Below are positions 1 to 7,260 of a stretch of 43,205 bases of DNA, piece by piece; position 1 is the first letter of the stretch, and each line of letters begins with the position of its first letter. A model generated the notes under the pieces. That model saw only the letters and a list, made by a program, of their open reading frames with translations. It was not told where the DNA came from and made no database searches. The stretch is from Caldithrix sp964532875 (GTDB lineage: Bacteria > Calditrichota > Calditrichia > Calditrichales > Calditrichaceae), in NCBI GenBank assembly GCA_964532875.1, contig CAZHIZ010000010.1, forward strand, positions 1 to 43,205, read 5' to 3'. The position numbers and the translations under genes were made by a program.

Positions 1-12
1 CTCGTCTCGGGC

Positions 13-35
13 ACCTTCCCCTCATAGGGGAAGGT
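13..35. repeat. Perfect 10-bp inverted repeat
   Basis: The arms ACCTTCCCCT and AGGGGAAGGT are separated by CAT. It may be the end of an upstream transcript or a REP-like palindrome; the sequence alone does not decide. Confidence 0.5.
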
Positions 36-187
36 AAGTAAGGCGTAAGCGTTTGCCCATTTTGCTGATATTTGCGATGGTTGAGCATACGAACTTCCTA
101 TTCAACGATTCAACCATTTTCTATTCAACCAGTTCCCAGTTCCCGGTTCCCAATTATTCTGATTTCTTTCATGTAAATCCCGACAAG

Positions 188-216
188 TTGCGTCATTAAA
201 ATTGATTTTTTATATT
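188..216 (+). promoter_or_regulatory. Possible promoter of etfB-etfA-acyl-CoA dehydrogenase
   Basis: TTGCGT and TATATT are spaced by 17 nt. The -10 matches the sigma-70 consensus at 5 of 6 positions, the -35 at only 3 of 6. It would give a leader of about 40 nt before etfB at 266. This is a pattern match only. Confidence 0.28.
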
Positions 217-265
217 GCATTTTCTTTTAAATCACGAAAGCGAACATTCAATCTAAGGAAGGCCT

Positions 266-1156
266 ATGAGTTACAATATTGTCGTTCTTGTTAAACAGGT
301 GCCGGATACGGCCAATATTTCCGGTGAAGTAATGAAGCCCGACGGCACTGTAAACCGAGCCAAACTTTCGGCCATCTTTAATCCTGAAGACAAAGTGGCC
401 CTGGAATTGGCGTTACAAGTTAAAGAGAAATTCGGCGGTAAAGTAACCGCCATTACCATGGGGCCGCCCAAAGCTTCGGAAGTTTTGCGCGAATGTCTGT
501 TCATGGGAGCCGATGAAACGATTTTGATCAGTGACCGTAAATTTGCCGGGGCCGATACGCTGGCCACTTCTTATGTATTGAGCGCAGCATTGAAAAAGAT
601 GGGGCCGTTTGATTTGATTTTTGCCGGACGTCAGGCCATTGATGGCGACACGGCTCAAGTAGGCCCGCAGACCGCTGAAAAACTACACATTCCTCAAATC
701 ACCTACACGGAAAAAGTACTGGATTTAAAGAAAGACACGATTCGGGTTGAACGGCGCATTGACAACGGGCACGAGATTGTGGAGGGGAAACTGCCCGTAT
801 TGCTTACCGTAATAAAAGATGCCGCCACCCCGCGTCCCTTTAAGGCCAAACGCGTCATGGCTTTTAAAAATGCCATGACCTTAATGGAGCTGGAAAAATT
901 GGCTGAAGGGAACTCCCTTTTGGTAGCCGAAACCTTAAAAGAAGAATACGAAAACAAGGGATTGTACATTCCGACTTTAACCATGAATGATCTTGATGTT
1001 GAACCGGAACGTTGCGGCTTACACGGCTCGCCGACCAAAGTGCACAAAGTGGAGTCGGTGATTTTGGCCAGCAACGAACACATTAAAATAGAGCCCACCA
1101 AAGAGGGGCTGGCATTGTTGATTGACAAATTACTCGAAGATCATACTTTGGGTTAA
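266..1156 (+). CDS. etfB: Electron transfer flavoprotein, beta subunit
   Basis: EtfB is the small subunit of the cytoplasmic ETF heterodimer that takes electrons from acyl-CoA dehydrogenases. The N-terminus (VLVKQVPDT) and the nucleotide-binding loop near residues 119-134 (FAGRQAIDGDTAQVGP) are typical. At 296 aa it is longer than the usual 250-265 aa, with the extra length at the C-terminus. The ATG follows a strong AAGGAAGG ribosome site. etfA starts 44 nt downstream and an acyl-CoA dehydrogenase follows, so the three are very likely one operon. The AID-G-DTAQVGP form of the loop and the VERR-D...E...LPVLL stretch resemble FixA/bifurcating-type beta subunits more than the mitochondrial type. 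That subgroup call is inference. Confidence 0.95.
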   Translation: MSYNIVVLVKQVPDTANISGEVMKPDGTVNRAKLSAIFNPEDKVALELALQVKEKFGGKVTAITMGPPKASEVLRECLFMGADETILISDRKFAGADTLATSYVLSAALKKMGPFDLIFAGRQAIDGDTAQVGPQTAEKLHIPQITYTEKVLDLKKDTIRVERRIDNGHEIVEGKLPVLLTVIKDAATPRPFKAKRVMAFKNAMTLMELEKLAEGNSLLVAETLKEEYENKGLYIPTLTMNDLDVEPERCGLHGSPTKVHKVESVILASNEHIKIEPTKEGLALLIDKLLEDHTLG

Positions 1157-1200
1157 GCCTGAAAAATCGCATTGAAACTTCAAATCTGGAGAGGAAATAC

Positions 1201-2220
1201 ATGGCACAGAATAAGCCACAAGTCTGGGTGTTTGTGGAACAACGTTCGGGCAAACCGGCAGACGTAAGTTTTGAATTGCTTTCCAAAGGACGCAAATTAG
1301 CCGATCGGTTAAACGGCTCCTTAAAAGCCATCGTAATCGGACATCAAATGAAAAAGGTTGCCGAACGCACTTTTGCCTTCGGAGCCAATGAAGCATTTCT
1401 GATCGACCATCCGTCATTGAAAGAGTACAACACACTACCCTACAGCCGCATAGTCAGCCAGCTTATCGACGAACATCAACCGCGCATCGTGCTCTTCGGC
1501 GCCACATTCATCGGGCGCGATTTGGCCCCGCGCATCGCCTCGCATACGTTAAGCGGTTTAACGGCCGACTGTACCGACTTGCAAATTTCGGATGTAACTT
1601 ACCTGCGTAAAGAATACAAAGAGCTGCTTTTGCAAATTCGTCCGGCTTTTGGCGGCAATATTATTGCCACCATTATTACACCGGATACCAAAGTACAAAT
1701 GGCTACAGTGCGCGAAGGTGTAATGGAAATGCACGAGCTTAAAACGCCGGTTAAGGGCAAAATTACCGAGATTCCTTTTACGCCCGATCCCACCGATGAG
1801 CTGGTCAGGATTATTGAGCACCACTACGAAGAAGGTAAAGTCAATTTAAAGGCGGCTCCGGTTATTGTGGCCGGCGGCTACGGCATGGGTTCCAAAGAAA
1901 ACTTCAAACTGCTTTACGAACTGGCCGATCTTTTGGGTGGTGAAGTAGCGGGTAGCCGCGCAGCAGTGGATGCCGGATTTATCGAGCACGATCGGCAAGT
2001 TGGACAAACCGGTGTTACGGTGCGGCCGCGCCTGTACATTGCCGTGGGCATTTCCGGCGCCATTCAACATCGCGCCGGCATGCAGGATTCCCAAAAAATC
2101 ATTGCCATCAATACCGATCCCGAAGCACCGATATTCGATATTTGTCATTACGGTATTGTAGGCGATGCAATGGAAGTGATTCCCAAATTCATCGAAGTGT
2201 ACAAACAAAAACTGAAATAA
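1201..2220 (+). CDS. etfA: Electron transfer flavoprotein, alpha subunit
   Basis: EtfA is the large subunit of ETF and carries the FAD-binding domain. The N-terminal ETF domain spans about residues 7-190. The C-terminal FAD domain starts near residue 223 (AGGYGMGS) and shows the diagnostic QVGQTG, LYIAVGISGAIQH and AGM motifs. At 339 aa it has normal length. A GGAGAGGAAA ribosome site precedes the ATG. It lies between etfB and the acyl-CoA dehydrogenase (21-nt gap), consistent with ETF serving as direct electron acceptor of that enzyme. Confidence 0.95.
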   Translation: MAQNKPQVWVFVEQRSGKPADVSFELLSKGRKLADRLNGSLKAIVIGHQMKKVAERTFAFGANEAFLIDHPSLKEYNTLPYSRIVSQLIDEHQPRIVLFGATFIGRDLAPRIASHTLSGLTADCTDLQISDVTYLRKEYKELLLQIRPAFGGNIIATIITPDTKVQMATVREGVMEMHELKTPVKGKITEIPFTPDPTDELVRIIEHHYEEGKVNLKAAPVIVAGGYGMGSKENFKLLYELADLLGGEVAGSRAAVDAGFIEHDRQVGQTGVTVRPRLYIAVGISGAIQHRAGMQDSQKIIAINTDPEAPIFDICHYGIVGDAMEVIPKFIEVYKQKLK

Positions 2221-2241
2221 TCACAAAGGTTCGAGGAAGCC

Positions 2242-3966
2242 ATGGCTAATTTTTTTACGGACAATAAAGACCTGCTTTTCCAATTTGAAAATTTGGATTT
2301 GCGGGAAGTAACCGAAATTGCGGAAGATAATTACCAGGAAGCAAAAACGTACAATTACGCTCCCACCGACTATCAGGATGCAGTTGACAATTATTACAAG
2401 GTATTGGAAATTGTGGGAGATATTGCAGCCAATATTGTCGCTCCGAATGCACCGGAGGTGGACAAAGAAGGCGCCCATTTCGATAGCGGAAAGGTGACCT
2501 ACGCCAAAGGCACACAAGAAGCTTTGGATGCTTTAACCAAAGCCGAATTAATGGGTTTTACCTTACCGAGACGTTACGGAGGATTGAATTTACCCAAAAC
2601 CATTTACATGATGGCCATCGAGATGATTTCACGCGCCGACGCCAGTTTGATGAACATCTTCGGCTTGCAAGATATTGCCGAGACCATTTACAAATTCGGT
2701 AACGAAGAACAACGTCAGGAATTTTTACCGCAGTTTGCTGAAGGTAAGGCCACCGGGGCCATGGCCTTAACCGAGCCGGATGCCGGTTCGGATTTGCAGG
2801 CCGTTAAATTGCAAGCCTATCAGGATGAGCAGGGACAGTGGCGCCTGCGGGGGGTAAAACGTTTTATTACCAACGGCAACGCAGAAATCTTGTTGGTATT
2901 GGCCCGTTCCGAACCGGGCACCCGCGATGGCCGCGGATTGAGCATGTTTGTTTGCTACGGCAAGGACGGGGTCGTAGTGCGACGCATTGAAAACAAATTG
3001 GGCATTCACGGTTCTCCGACCACAGAGCTGCAGTTTAATGACGTACCGGCCCAATTGGTGGGCAAACGGCGCTTCGGTTTAATCAAATACGTTCTTGATT
3101 TAATGAACGGGGCACGCCTGGCTGTTTCGGCGCAGGCCCTGGGAATTTCGCAAGCGGCTTATGAAGAAGCCCTAAAATATGCGCGGGAACGCGAACAATT
3201 CGGCAAAACCATTTATGAAATTCCGGCTGTAAGCAATATGCTCATCGATATGCGTGTTCGTCTGGAAAGCGATCGCACGTTACTGTATGCCACCTCGCAA
3301 TGGGTGGATTTGCGCGATCGGTTGGAAGAAAAGATTGCCAAACTTAAGGCCGAAGGCAAAGACACGGCCGAAACACGTGTCCGGTTTAAAGAAGCGGCCA
3401 AAATTTCGGATTTGTTAACGCCGATGACCAAATACTTCCTAACCGAAAATGCCAATAAGATTACTTACGATGCCTTGCAGATTCACGGCGGTACCGGTTA
3501 CATGCGCGAATTTAATGTGGAACGTTTGGCCCGTGACGCCCGCATTACCAATATTTACGAAGGTACTTCGCAATTGCAAATTGTGGCTGCCATTGGCGGA
3601 GTAATTAATGACATCTTACGCCGCTTTTTTGACGAACGGAAACAGAAACAGTACAAAGGCGTTTTGGAACAATTGGCCGATCATTTAAAAGAAATGCGAG
3701 AACTCTTTTTGGAATCGTTACGTTATGTGGAAGAAAAAGATGATAAATACTTTCAAGATGTGGCTGCCCGCGAGTTAGTGGAAATGTACGGCCATACTTA
3801 CGTGGGCTATTTGTTATTGGATGAGGCAGAAAAGAACACGAGGAAGGTATTTATCGCAAAACGCTATATTCTGGAAGCTCTGGCCACGTGTAGAAAGCAC
3901 GCGGCAGCCATTCGCAACGATGAATTTTCCGATTTGTATCATGCCGATGAAATTTTGCTGCAATAA
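2242..3966 (+). CDS. Acyl-CoA dehydrogenase (long form, 574 aa)
   Basis: FAD-dependent acyl-CoA dehydrogenase that introduces the 2,3 double bond into acyl-CoA and passes electrons to ETF. The FAD/substrate motif ALTEPDAGSD lies at residues 175-184, GIHGSPT and the QFGK helix follow, and the catalytic-base motif IYEGTSQ places Glu at about residue 440. The usual family length is 380-400 aa. This protein has about 45 extra N-terminal residues, a charged insert near residues 360-385 (EEKIAKLKAEGKD), and about 120 extra C-terminal residues, mostly helical, as in the long FadE-like bacterial members. The ribosome site is CGAGGAAG. The substrate cannot be told from sequence; fatty-acid or branched-chain acyl-CoA are both possible. 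Confidence 0.93.
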   Translation: MANFFTDNKDLLFQFENLDLREVTEIAEDNYQEAKTYNYAPTDYQDAVDNYYKVLEIVGDIAANIVAPNAPEVDKEGAHFDSGKVTYAKGTQEALDALTKAELMGFTLPRRYGGLNLPKTIYMMAIEMISRADASLMNIFGLQDIAETIYKFGNEEQRQEFLPQFAEGKATGAMALTEPDAGSDLQAVKLQAYQDEQGQWRLRGVKRFITNGNAEILLVLARSEPGTRDGRGLSMFVCYGKDGVVVRRIENKLGIHGSPTTELQFNDVPAQLVGKRRFGLIKYVLDLMNGARLAVSAQALGISQAAYEEALKYAREREQFGKTIYEIPAVSNMLIDMRVRLESDRTLLYATSQWVDLRDRLEEKIAKLKAEGKDTAETRVRFKEAAKISDLLTPMTKYFLTENANKITYDALQIHGGTGYMREFNVERLARDARITNIYEGTSQLQIVAAIGGVINDILRRFFDERKQKQYKGVLEQLADHLKEMRELFLESLRYVEEKDDKYFQDVAARELVEMYGHTYVGYLLLDEAEKNTRKVFIAKRYILEALATCRKHAAAIRNDEFSDLYHADEILLQ

Positions 3967-3977
3967 AAATCAAAAGG

Positions 3978-4007
3978 AAGGGGCTCTTTCGGGTCCCTTT
4001 CTATTTT
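3978..4007 (+). terminator. Terminator after the etf/acyl-CoA dehydrogenase operon
   Basis: An 8-bp stem (AGGGGCTC with GGGTCCCT, two G-T pairs) around a TTTC loop, followed by TTCTATTTTACTTTTT. It starts about 10 nt after the dehydrogenase stop codon, a good position for an intrinsic terminator. Confidence 0.7.
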
Positions 4008-4085
4008 ACTTTTTAAATATTCACAAAAATTCCTCTGCTGGCTCCCTTAAAAGCAATCCCGCATTGTACCACACCTGATTTAATG

Positions 4086-4185
4086 NNNNNNNNNNNNNNN
4101 NNNNNNNNNNNNNNNNNNNNNNNNNNNNNNNNNNNNNNNNNNNNNNNNNNNNNNNNNNNNNNNNNNNNNNNNNNNNNNNNNNNNN
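4086..4185. other. Assembly gap, 100 N
   Basis: Exactly 100 N, the usual placeholder for a gap of unknown size. The sequences on its two sides share no obvious overlap, so real sequence, possibly including the promoter of the ABC operon, is missing. Confidence 0.98.
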
Positions 4186-4234
4186 ATTTTTCATATCCTG
4201 TAATTGGGTTTGGATCTTAAAATAGGAGATAATT

Positions 4235-5143
4235 ATGTCCGTTCTAAAAGTTGAAAACATTCAAAAACGTTTTGATGAAGTGCAAGCGGTTCGTGATGTC
4301 AGTTTTTCAATTGACACTGGAGAGATTTATGGCTTATTAGGCCCGAACGGGGCGGGGAAAACCACGACGATTCGTATGATTATGAACATTATTGCCCCTG
4401 ATAGCGGTTCTATTTCCATTTTCGGGCAAAGAATGGACGATGCTTTAAAATCAAAAATCGGTTATTTACCGGAGGAGCGCGGCGTTTATCCCAAGATGAA
4501 GCTCCTTGATTTTTTAATCTTTCTCGGCGAGCTGCACGATATGCCGGCCTCCAAGGCTAAGACCGAGGCAAAAGAATGGCTGAAACGTTTTGATTTGTAC
4601 ACAATGTACGATAGCAAAGTACAAGAATTATCCAAGGGAAATCAACAGAAGGTACAACTCATCGGCTCATTCCTGCACGACCCGCAACTTCTTATCCTGG
4701 ACGAACCGTTTTCCGGTCTGGATCCTGTAAATGTCGATCTGGTTAAAGAAGTCATTCTGGAATTTAAGAGTAAGGGCAAGGCTATTATTCTTTCCACACA
4801 CATGATGGATGCGGCCGAAAAAATCTGTGATCATGTCATTATGATCAACAAAGGGCAAAAGGTTCTTGACGGCCCGCTGGATGAAATCCAACAAGAGTAC
4901 GGGCATAATTCCGTGCAATTGGAATACGGTGGAAACGGTGAGGTGATTAAACAACTACCTTTTGTGGAGGAATTTAATGATTTCGGTAATTTCATGGAAC
5001 TCCGTTTAAAAGACGGATTTAAGGTAAATGATTTGCTAAGAGCCATATTGGATCGCATTGAAATTTTTAAAGTTGAAACGCGACGCTCTACGCTTCATGA
5101 GATTTTTATCAATTTGGTTAAGGAGGGTAAAAACGATGCATAA
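4235..5143 (+). CDS. ABC transporter ATP-binding protein, NatA-like
   Basis: Cytoplasmic ATPase of an ABC-2 type exporter. Walker A GPNGAGKT is at residues 36-43, the signature LSKGNQQK at 132-139, Walker B LLILDEP at 152-158 with the D-loop GLDPVN just after, and the switch His in LSTHMM. The C-terminal 80 residues form the DUF4162-like regulatory domain found in NatA/CcmA-type ATPases. The ATG follows AGGAG. The gene overlaps the permease start by 8 nt, so the two are translationally coupled. The NatAB family exports Na+ or other small molecules, but the substrate here is unknown. Confidence 0.92.
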   Translation: MSVLKVENIQKRFDEVQAVRDVSFSIDTGEIYGLLGPNGAGKTTTIRMIMNIIAPDSGSISIFGQRMDDALKSKIGYLPEERGVYPKMKLLDFLIFLGELHDMPASKAKTEAKEWLKRFDLYTMYDSKVQELSKGNQQKVQLIGSFLHDPQLLILDEPFSGLDPVNVDLVKEVILEFKSKGKAIILSTHMMDAAEKICDHVIMINKGQKVLDGPLDEIQQEYGHNSVQLEYGGNGEVIKQLPFVEEFNDFGNFMELRLKDGFKVNDLLRAILDRIEIFKVETRRSTLHEIFINLVKEGKNDA

Positions 5144-6404
5144 AATCTTGGCCATCATTAAACGGGAATACAAAGAAGCGGTTTACAAAAAAAGTTTTAT
5201 CATTTTAACCTTGCTCATGCCTGTGTTGATGATCGGTTTTACCATAGTACCCGGTCTATTGATGACACTTAAAACCCAAAAACAATTGACTATTCACATA
5301 ATTGACCAGAGCGGAAAGATATTTAGTGATTTACAAAAGAGTCTGGCCACCGATACGTTGAAAACAGGGAAACCGCGCTATGTTCTAACGTTTGTTCCAA
5401 CTAATGCGCATAATCTTTCAACTGTATTGAAAAAGGAGAAGAAATTAATTGCATCTAAAAAATTAGATGCTCTTCTATTTATTCCTGCCGATCTCGACTC
5501 TTCGCTGCAAGTGCGTTTTTACGCTCGAAATGTGGCTGATATTGACATGACATCCCGTCTTAAGAATGAGATTTCTACTATCCTCTCGCGGCAACGTTTA
5601 TTGGCAGCCGGAATTCAACCGGAACTGATTAGGAAACTTACTCGAAAAGTACATTTTGCTACTTTTAAAATTACCAAGGAGGGGAAAGAGAGTAAAACGG
5701 GTTTTGTCCAGGAATACTTTAGCACTTTTATTCTGGTTTTCTTCTTGTATTTCACTATCATTCTTTACGGTGCCGGCATTATGCGCAGCATTATCCAGGA
5801 AAAAACTTCGCGCATTGTGGAAACGATTCTTTCCGGCGCCAATTCATTCCAATTTATGGCAGGTAAAATTTTAGGGATGGGTGCCGTTAGTTTCACGCAA
5901 TATCTTATTTGGATTGTTTTCGGGATTTCTCTGTTTTTTATCGGTTCAAGTTACCTGCCGCCGGGTTCTTCTCAGTTTTTTCAAATAAATCCGGTAATTT
6001 TTGTTTATTTTATTTTATTTTTTATTCTCGGTTATCTCTTGTATTCGGCTTTGTATGCTGCGGTAGGTGCTATTTCCAATAGCGAACAGGAAGCACAAAA
6101 TGCCGCTTACCCCGTTACCCTTTCACTTATTGTGCCGATTATTATGTTTTCCTATGTGGTTAAGAATCCAAATGCTCCATTGAGTGTTGTTCTTTCACAA
6201 ATTCCATTATTCTCTCCGGTGATTATGTTTGCCCGCATCAATTTGAGCACACCGTCGCTGTGGCAAATTTTACTCTCGATTGGATTATTGATCATAACAA
6301 TTGTTTTGGTGATATGGATTGTAGCCAAGATCTTTAGGGTGGGAATTTTGATGTATGGGAAACGGCCGACGTTACCTGAATTGATCAGATGGATAAAGTA
6401 CTAA
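5136..6404 (+). CDS. ABC-2 type permease, NatB-like
   Basis: Membrane partner of the preceding ATPase, 422 aa. One N-terminal membrane helix (about residues 20-45) is followed by a large extracytoplasmic domain (about 50-200) and then five or six hydrophobic segments to the C-terminus. This is the ABC2_membrane_3/NatB layout. I start it at 5136 (MHKILAIIKREYKEAV): the ATG has AGGAGGG ten bases upstream and sits inside the end of the ATPase gene (ATGCATAA overlap). The in-frame extension to 5058 only re-reads the ATPase gene and is rejected. It ends just before the hairpins that border the RAYT unit. Confidence 0.9.
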   Translation: MHKILAIIKREYKEAVYKKSFIILTLLMPVLMIGFTIVPGLLMTLKTQKQLTIHIIDQSGKIFSDLQKSLATDTLKTGKPRYVLTFVPTNAHNLSTVLKKEKKLIASKKLDALLFIPADLDSSLQVRFYARNVADIDMTSRLKNEISTILSRQRLLAAGIQPELIRKLTRKVHFATFKITKEGKESKTGFVQEYFSTFILVFFLYFTIILYGAGIMRSIIQEKTSRIVETILSGANSFQFMAGKILGMGAVSFTQYLIWIVFGISLFFIGSSYLPPGSSQFFQINPVIFVYFILFFILGYLLYSALYAAVGAISNSEQEAQNAAYPVTLSLIVPIIMFSYVVKNPNAPLSVVLSQIPLFSPVIMFARINLSTPSLWQILLSIGLLIITIVLVIWIVAKIFRVGILMYGKRPTLPELIRWIKY

Positions 6405-6420
6405 AAGCAGAAGTGCACCA

Positions 6421-6466
6421 GTGGGGCGAGTCTACAGACTCGCTGTACAACGACTCTCAGAGTCGT
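6421..6466 (+). repeat. Left REP-like hairpin doublet of the RAYT unit
   Basis: GTGG (6421-6424), one spacer base, then a perfect 8-bp palindrome at 6426-6443 (arms GCGAGTCT and AGACTCGC), linker TGTACA, then a second 8-bp palindrome at 6450-6466 (arms ACGACTCT and AGAGTCGT). The same architecture occurs inverted at 7203-7249. A conserved tetranucleotide in front of a palindrome is what RAYT transposases are known to recognise. Confidence 0.75.
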
Positions 6467-6467
6467 G

Positions 6468-6500
6468 TAACAAAGAGCAGCTTAAGGCTGCTCTTTGTTA
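6468..6500. terminator. Long hairpin, probable bidirectional terminator
   Basis: A perfect 14-bp stem with a TTAAG loop. The left arm is A-rich at its base and the right arm correspondingly T-rich, so it could stop transcription of the ABC operon from the left and of the RAYT gene from the right. The RAYT stop codon (6498-6500) is the outermost three bases of the stem. It follows directly after the REP-like doublet. Confidence 0.65.
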
Positions 6501-7163
6501 TATTTCATATTGTCCGTTCCAATAACTCCATTTATAATCTTGCCAATTTAAAACATATTTTGCTCTCACAGCATCATGCAAAGTGTATCGTATAGCTCGT
6601 TTTAGTTCCGTTTTATTGCGTAATAAATGGTCGTAACTTTCATGTTGCCAAAATCGGCCGCTCCGTTTTAAAATTTCATTAGCCCTTCGGGCTGTGTATT
6701 TTTTAAAACTCTCCATGATATCCGCTAAAATATATGTTACTTCTCTTGTTTCCCTCCTTTTTTTCATTTCTTCTTTTTCTCTGACAATAGGCTTTAAAAC
6801 AATATGAACGTGATTCGGCATAATTGTAAATGAAATTAGATGATAGCGATCTCCATTACCCCAATGCAAAGATTCGCTAACCACTTCTGCGATAGAATCA
6901 TTAATCAGCCAATGCGGTCCCGTGCAATTTTGGTGTAATAAACTGTCATATTTTTTAAAAAATTGCCGTTGCAGTTCGGCCTCTAATTTTTTAATGGAGA
7001 TATTTGATTCTTTTTGTATTACCTTCTTTTGATTTAAAAAAGATGTATGCAAATCATTTAATTCTTGCCTGGGTATACTTTTGTTTAACCGTACGGTTAC
7101 AAACAGAGGAAATCCCGGAATAAAAAGATGTGGCAAACTTCTTCGGTAAAAGCCCATATCCAT
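6498..7163 (-). CDS. REP-associated tyrosine transposase (RAYT, IS200-like Y1)
   Basis: HUH-superfamily single-strand DNA nickase/transposase, 221 aa. The HUH motif appears in IMPNHVHIVL (His118 and His120) and the likely catalytic tyrosine is Tyr156 in SFKKYTARRAN, followed by the RAYT-typical GRFWQHESYDHLLRN. The N-terminal FYRRSLPH...FVTVRL block is also typical. The gene is framed by two inverted REP-like doublets that begin with GTGG. A start at 7157 (third residue, Met) has better spacing to GGGAG than the ATG at 7163; either is possible. The motifs all look intact, so it may be active. It is a different thing from an IS200/IS605 insertion: no TnpB and no IS605-type ends are seen. Confidence 0.93.
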   Translation of the reverse strand: MDMGFYRRSLPHLFIPGFPLFVTVRLNKSIPRQELNDLHTSFLNQKKVIQKESNISIKKLEAELQRQFFKKYDSLLHQNCTGPHWLINDSIAEVVSESLHWGNGDRYHLISFTIMPNHVHIVLKPIVREKEEMKKRRETREVTYILADIMESFKKYTARRANEILKRSGRFWQHESYDHLLRNKTELKRAIRYTLHDAVRAKYVLNWQDYKWSYWNGQYEI

Positions 7164-7202
7164 TCTCCCATATTTAGGATCAAATCGGGAAATGTTGGTT
7201 TA

Positions 7203-7249
7203 TCGACTCTACAGAGTCGAAGTACAACGACTCTATAGAGTCGTTCCAC
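7203..7249 (-). repeat. Right REP-like hairpin doublet of the RAYT unit
   Basis: Read on the minus strand: GTGG (7249-7246), one base, an 8-bp palindrome (7244-7227, arms ACGACTCT and AGAGTCGT), linker TGTACT, and a second 8-bp palindrome (7220-7203, arms TCGACTCT and AGAGTCGA). It is the inverted counterpart of 6421-6466, so the two GTGG boxes face outward-in and bracket the transposase gene. Confidence 0.75.
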
Positions 7250-7260
7250 CGAACACCATT

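Larger units (their letters stand above)
1..265. other. Leader region before etfB, no gene seen
   Basis: No convincing reading frame is seen here. It holds a perfect 10-bp inverted repeat with a 3-nt loop (13-35), a few ATTCAAC-like repeats (about 99-129), a short array of 7-nt units ending in TTCCC (131-153), and a possible promoter for the etf operon at 188-216. The hairpin at 13-35 has no T-tract on either side, so I do not call it a terminator. Confidence 0.6.

Noticed and set aside
5058..5135. N-terminal extension of the ABC permease
   Set aside because: It re-reads the ATPase gene in another frame. The ATG at 5136 has a strong ribosome site and a family-typical N-terminus.
6498..7163. 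IS200/IS605 insertion sequence
   Set aside because: The protein has RAYT-specific motifs (GRFWQHESYDH), there is no TnpB, and the flanks are REP-like doublets.
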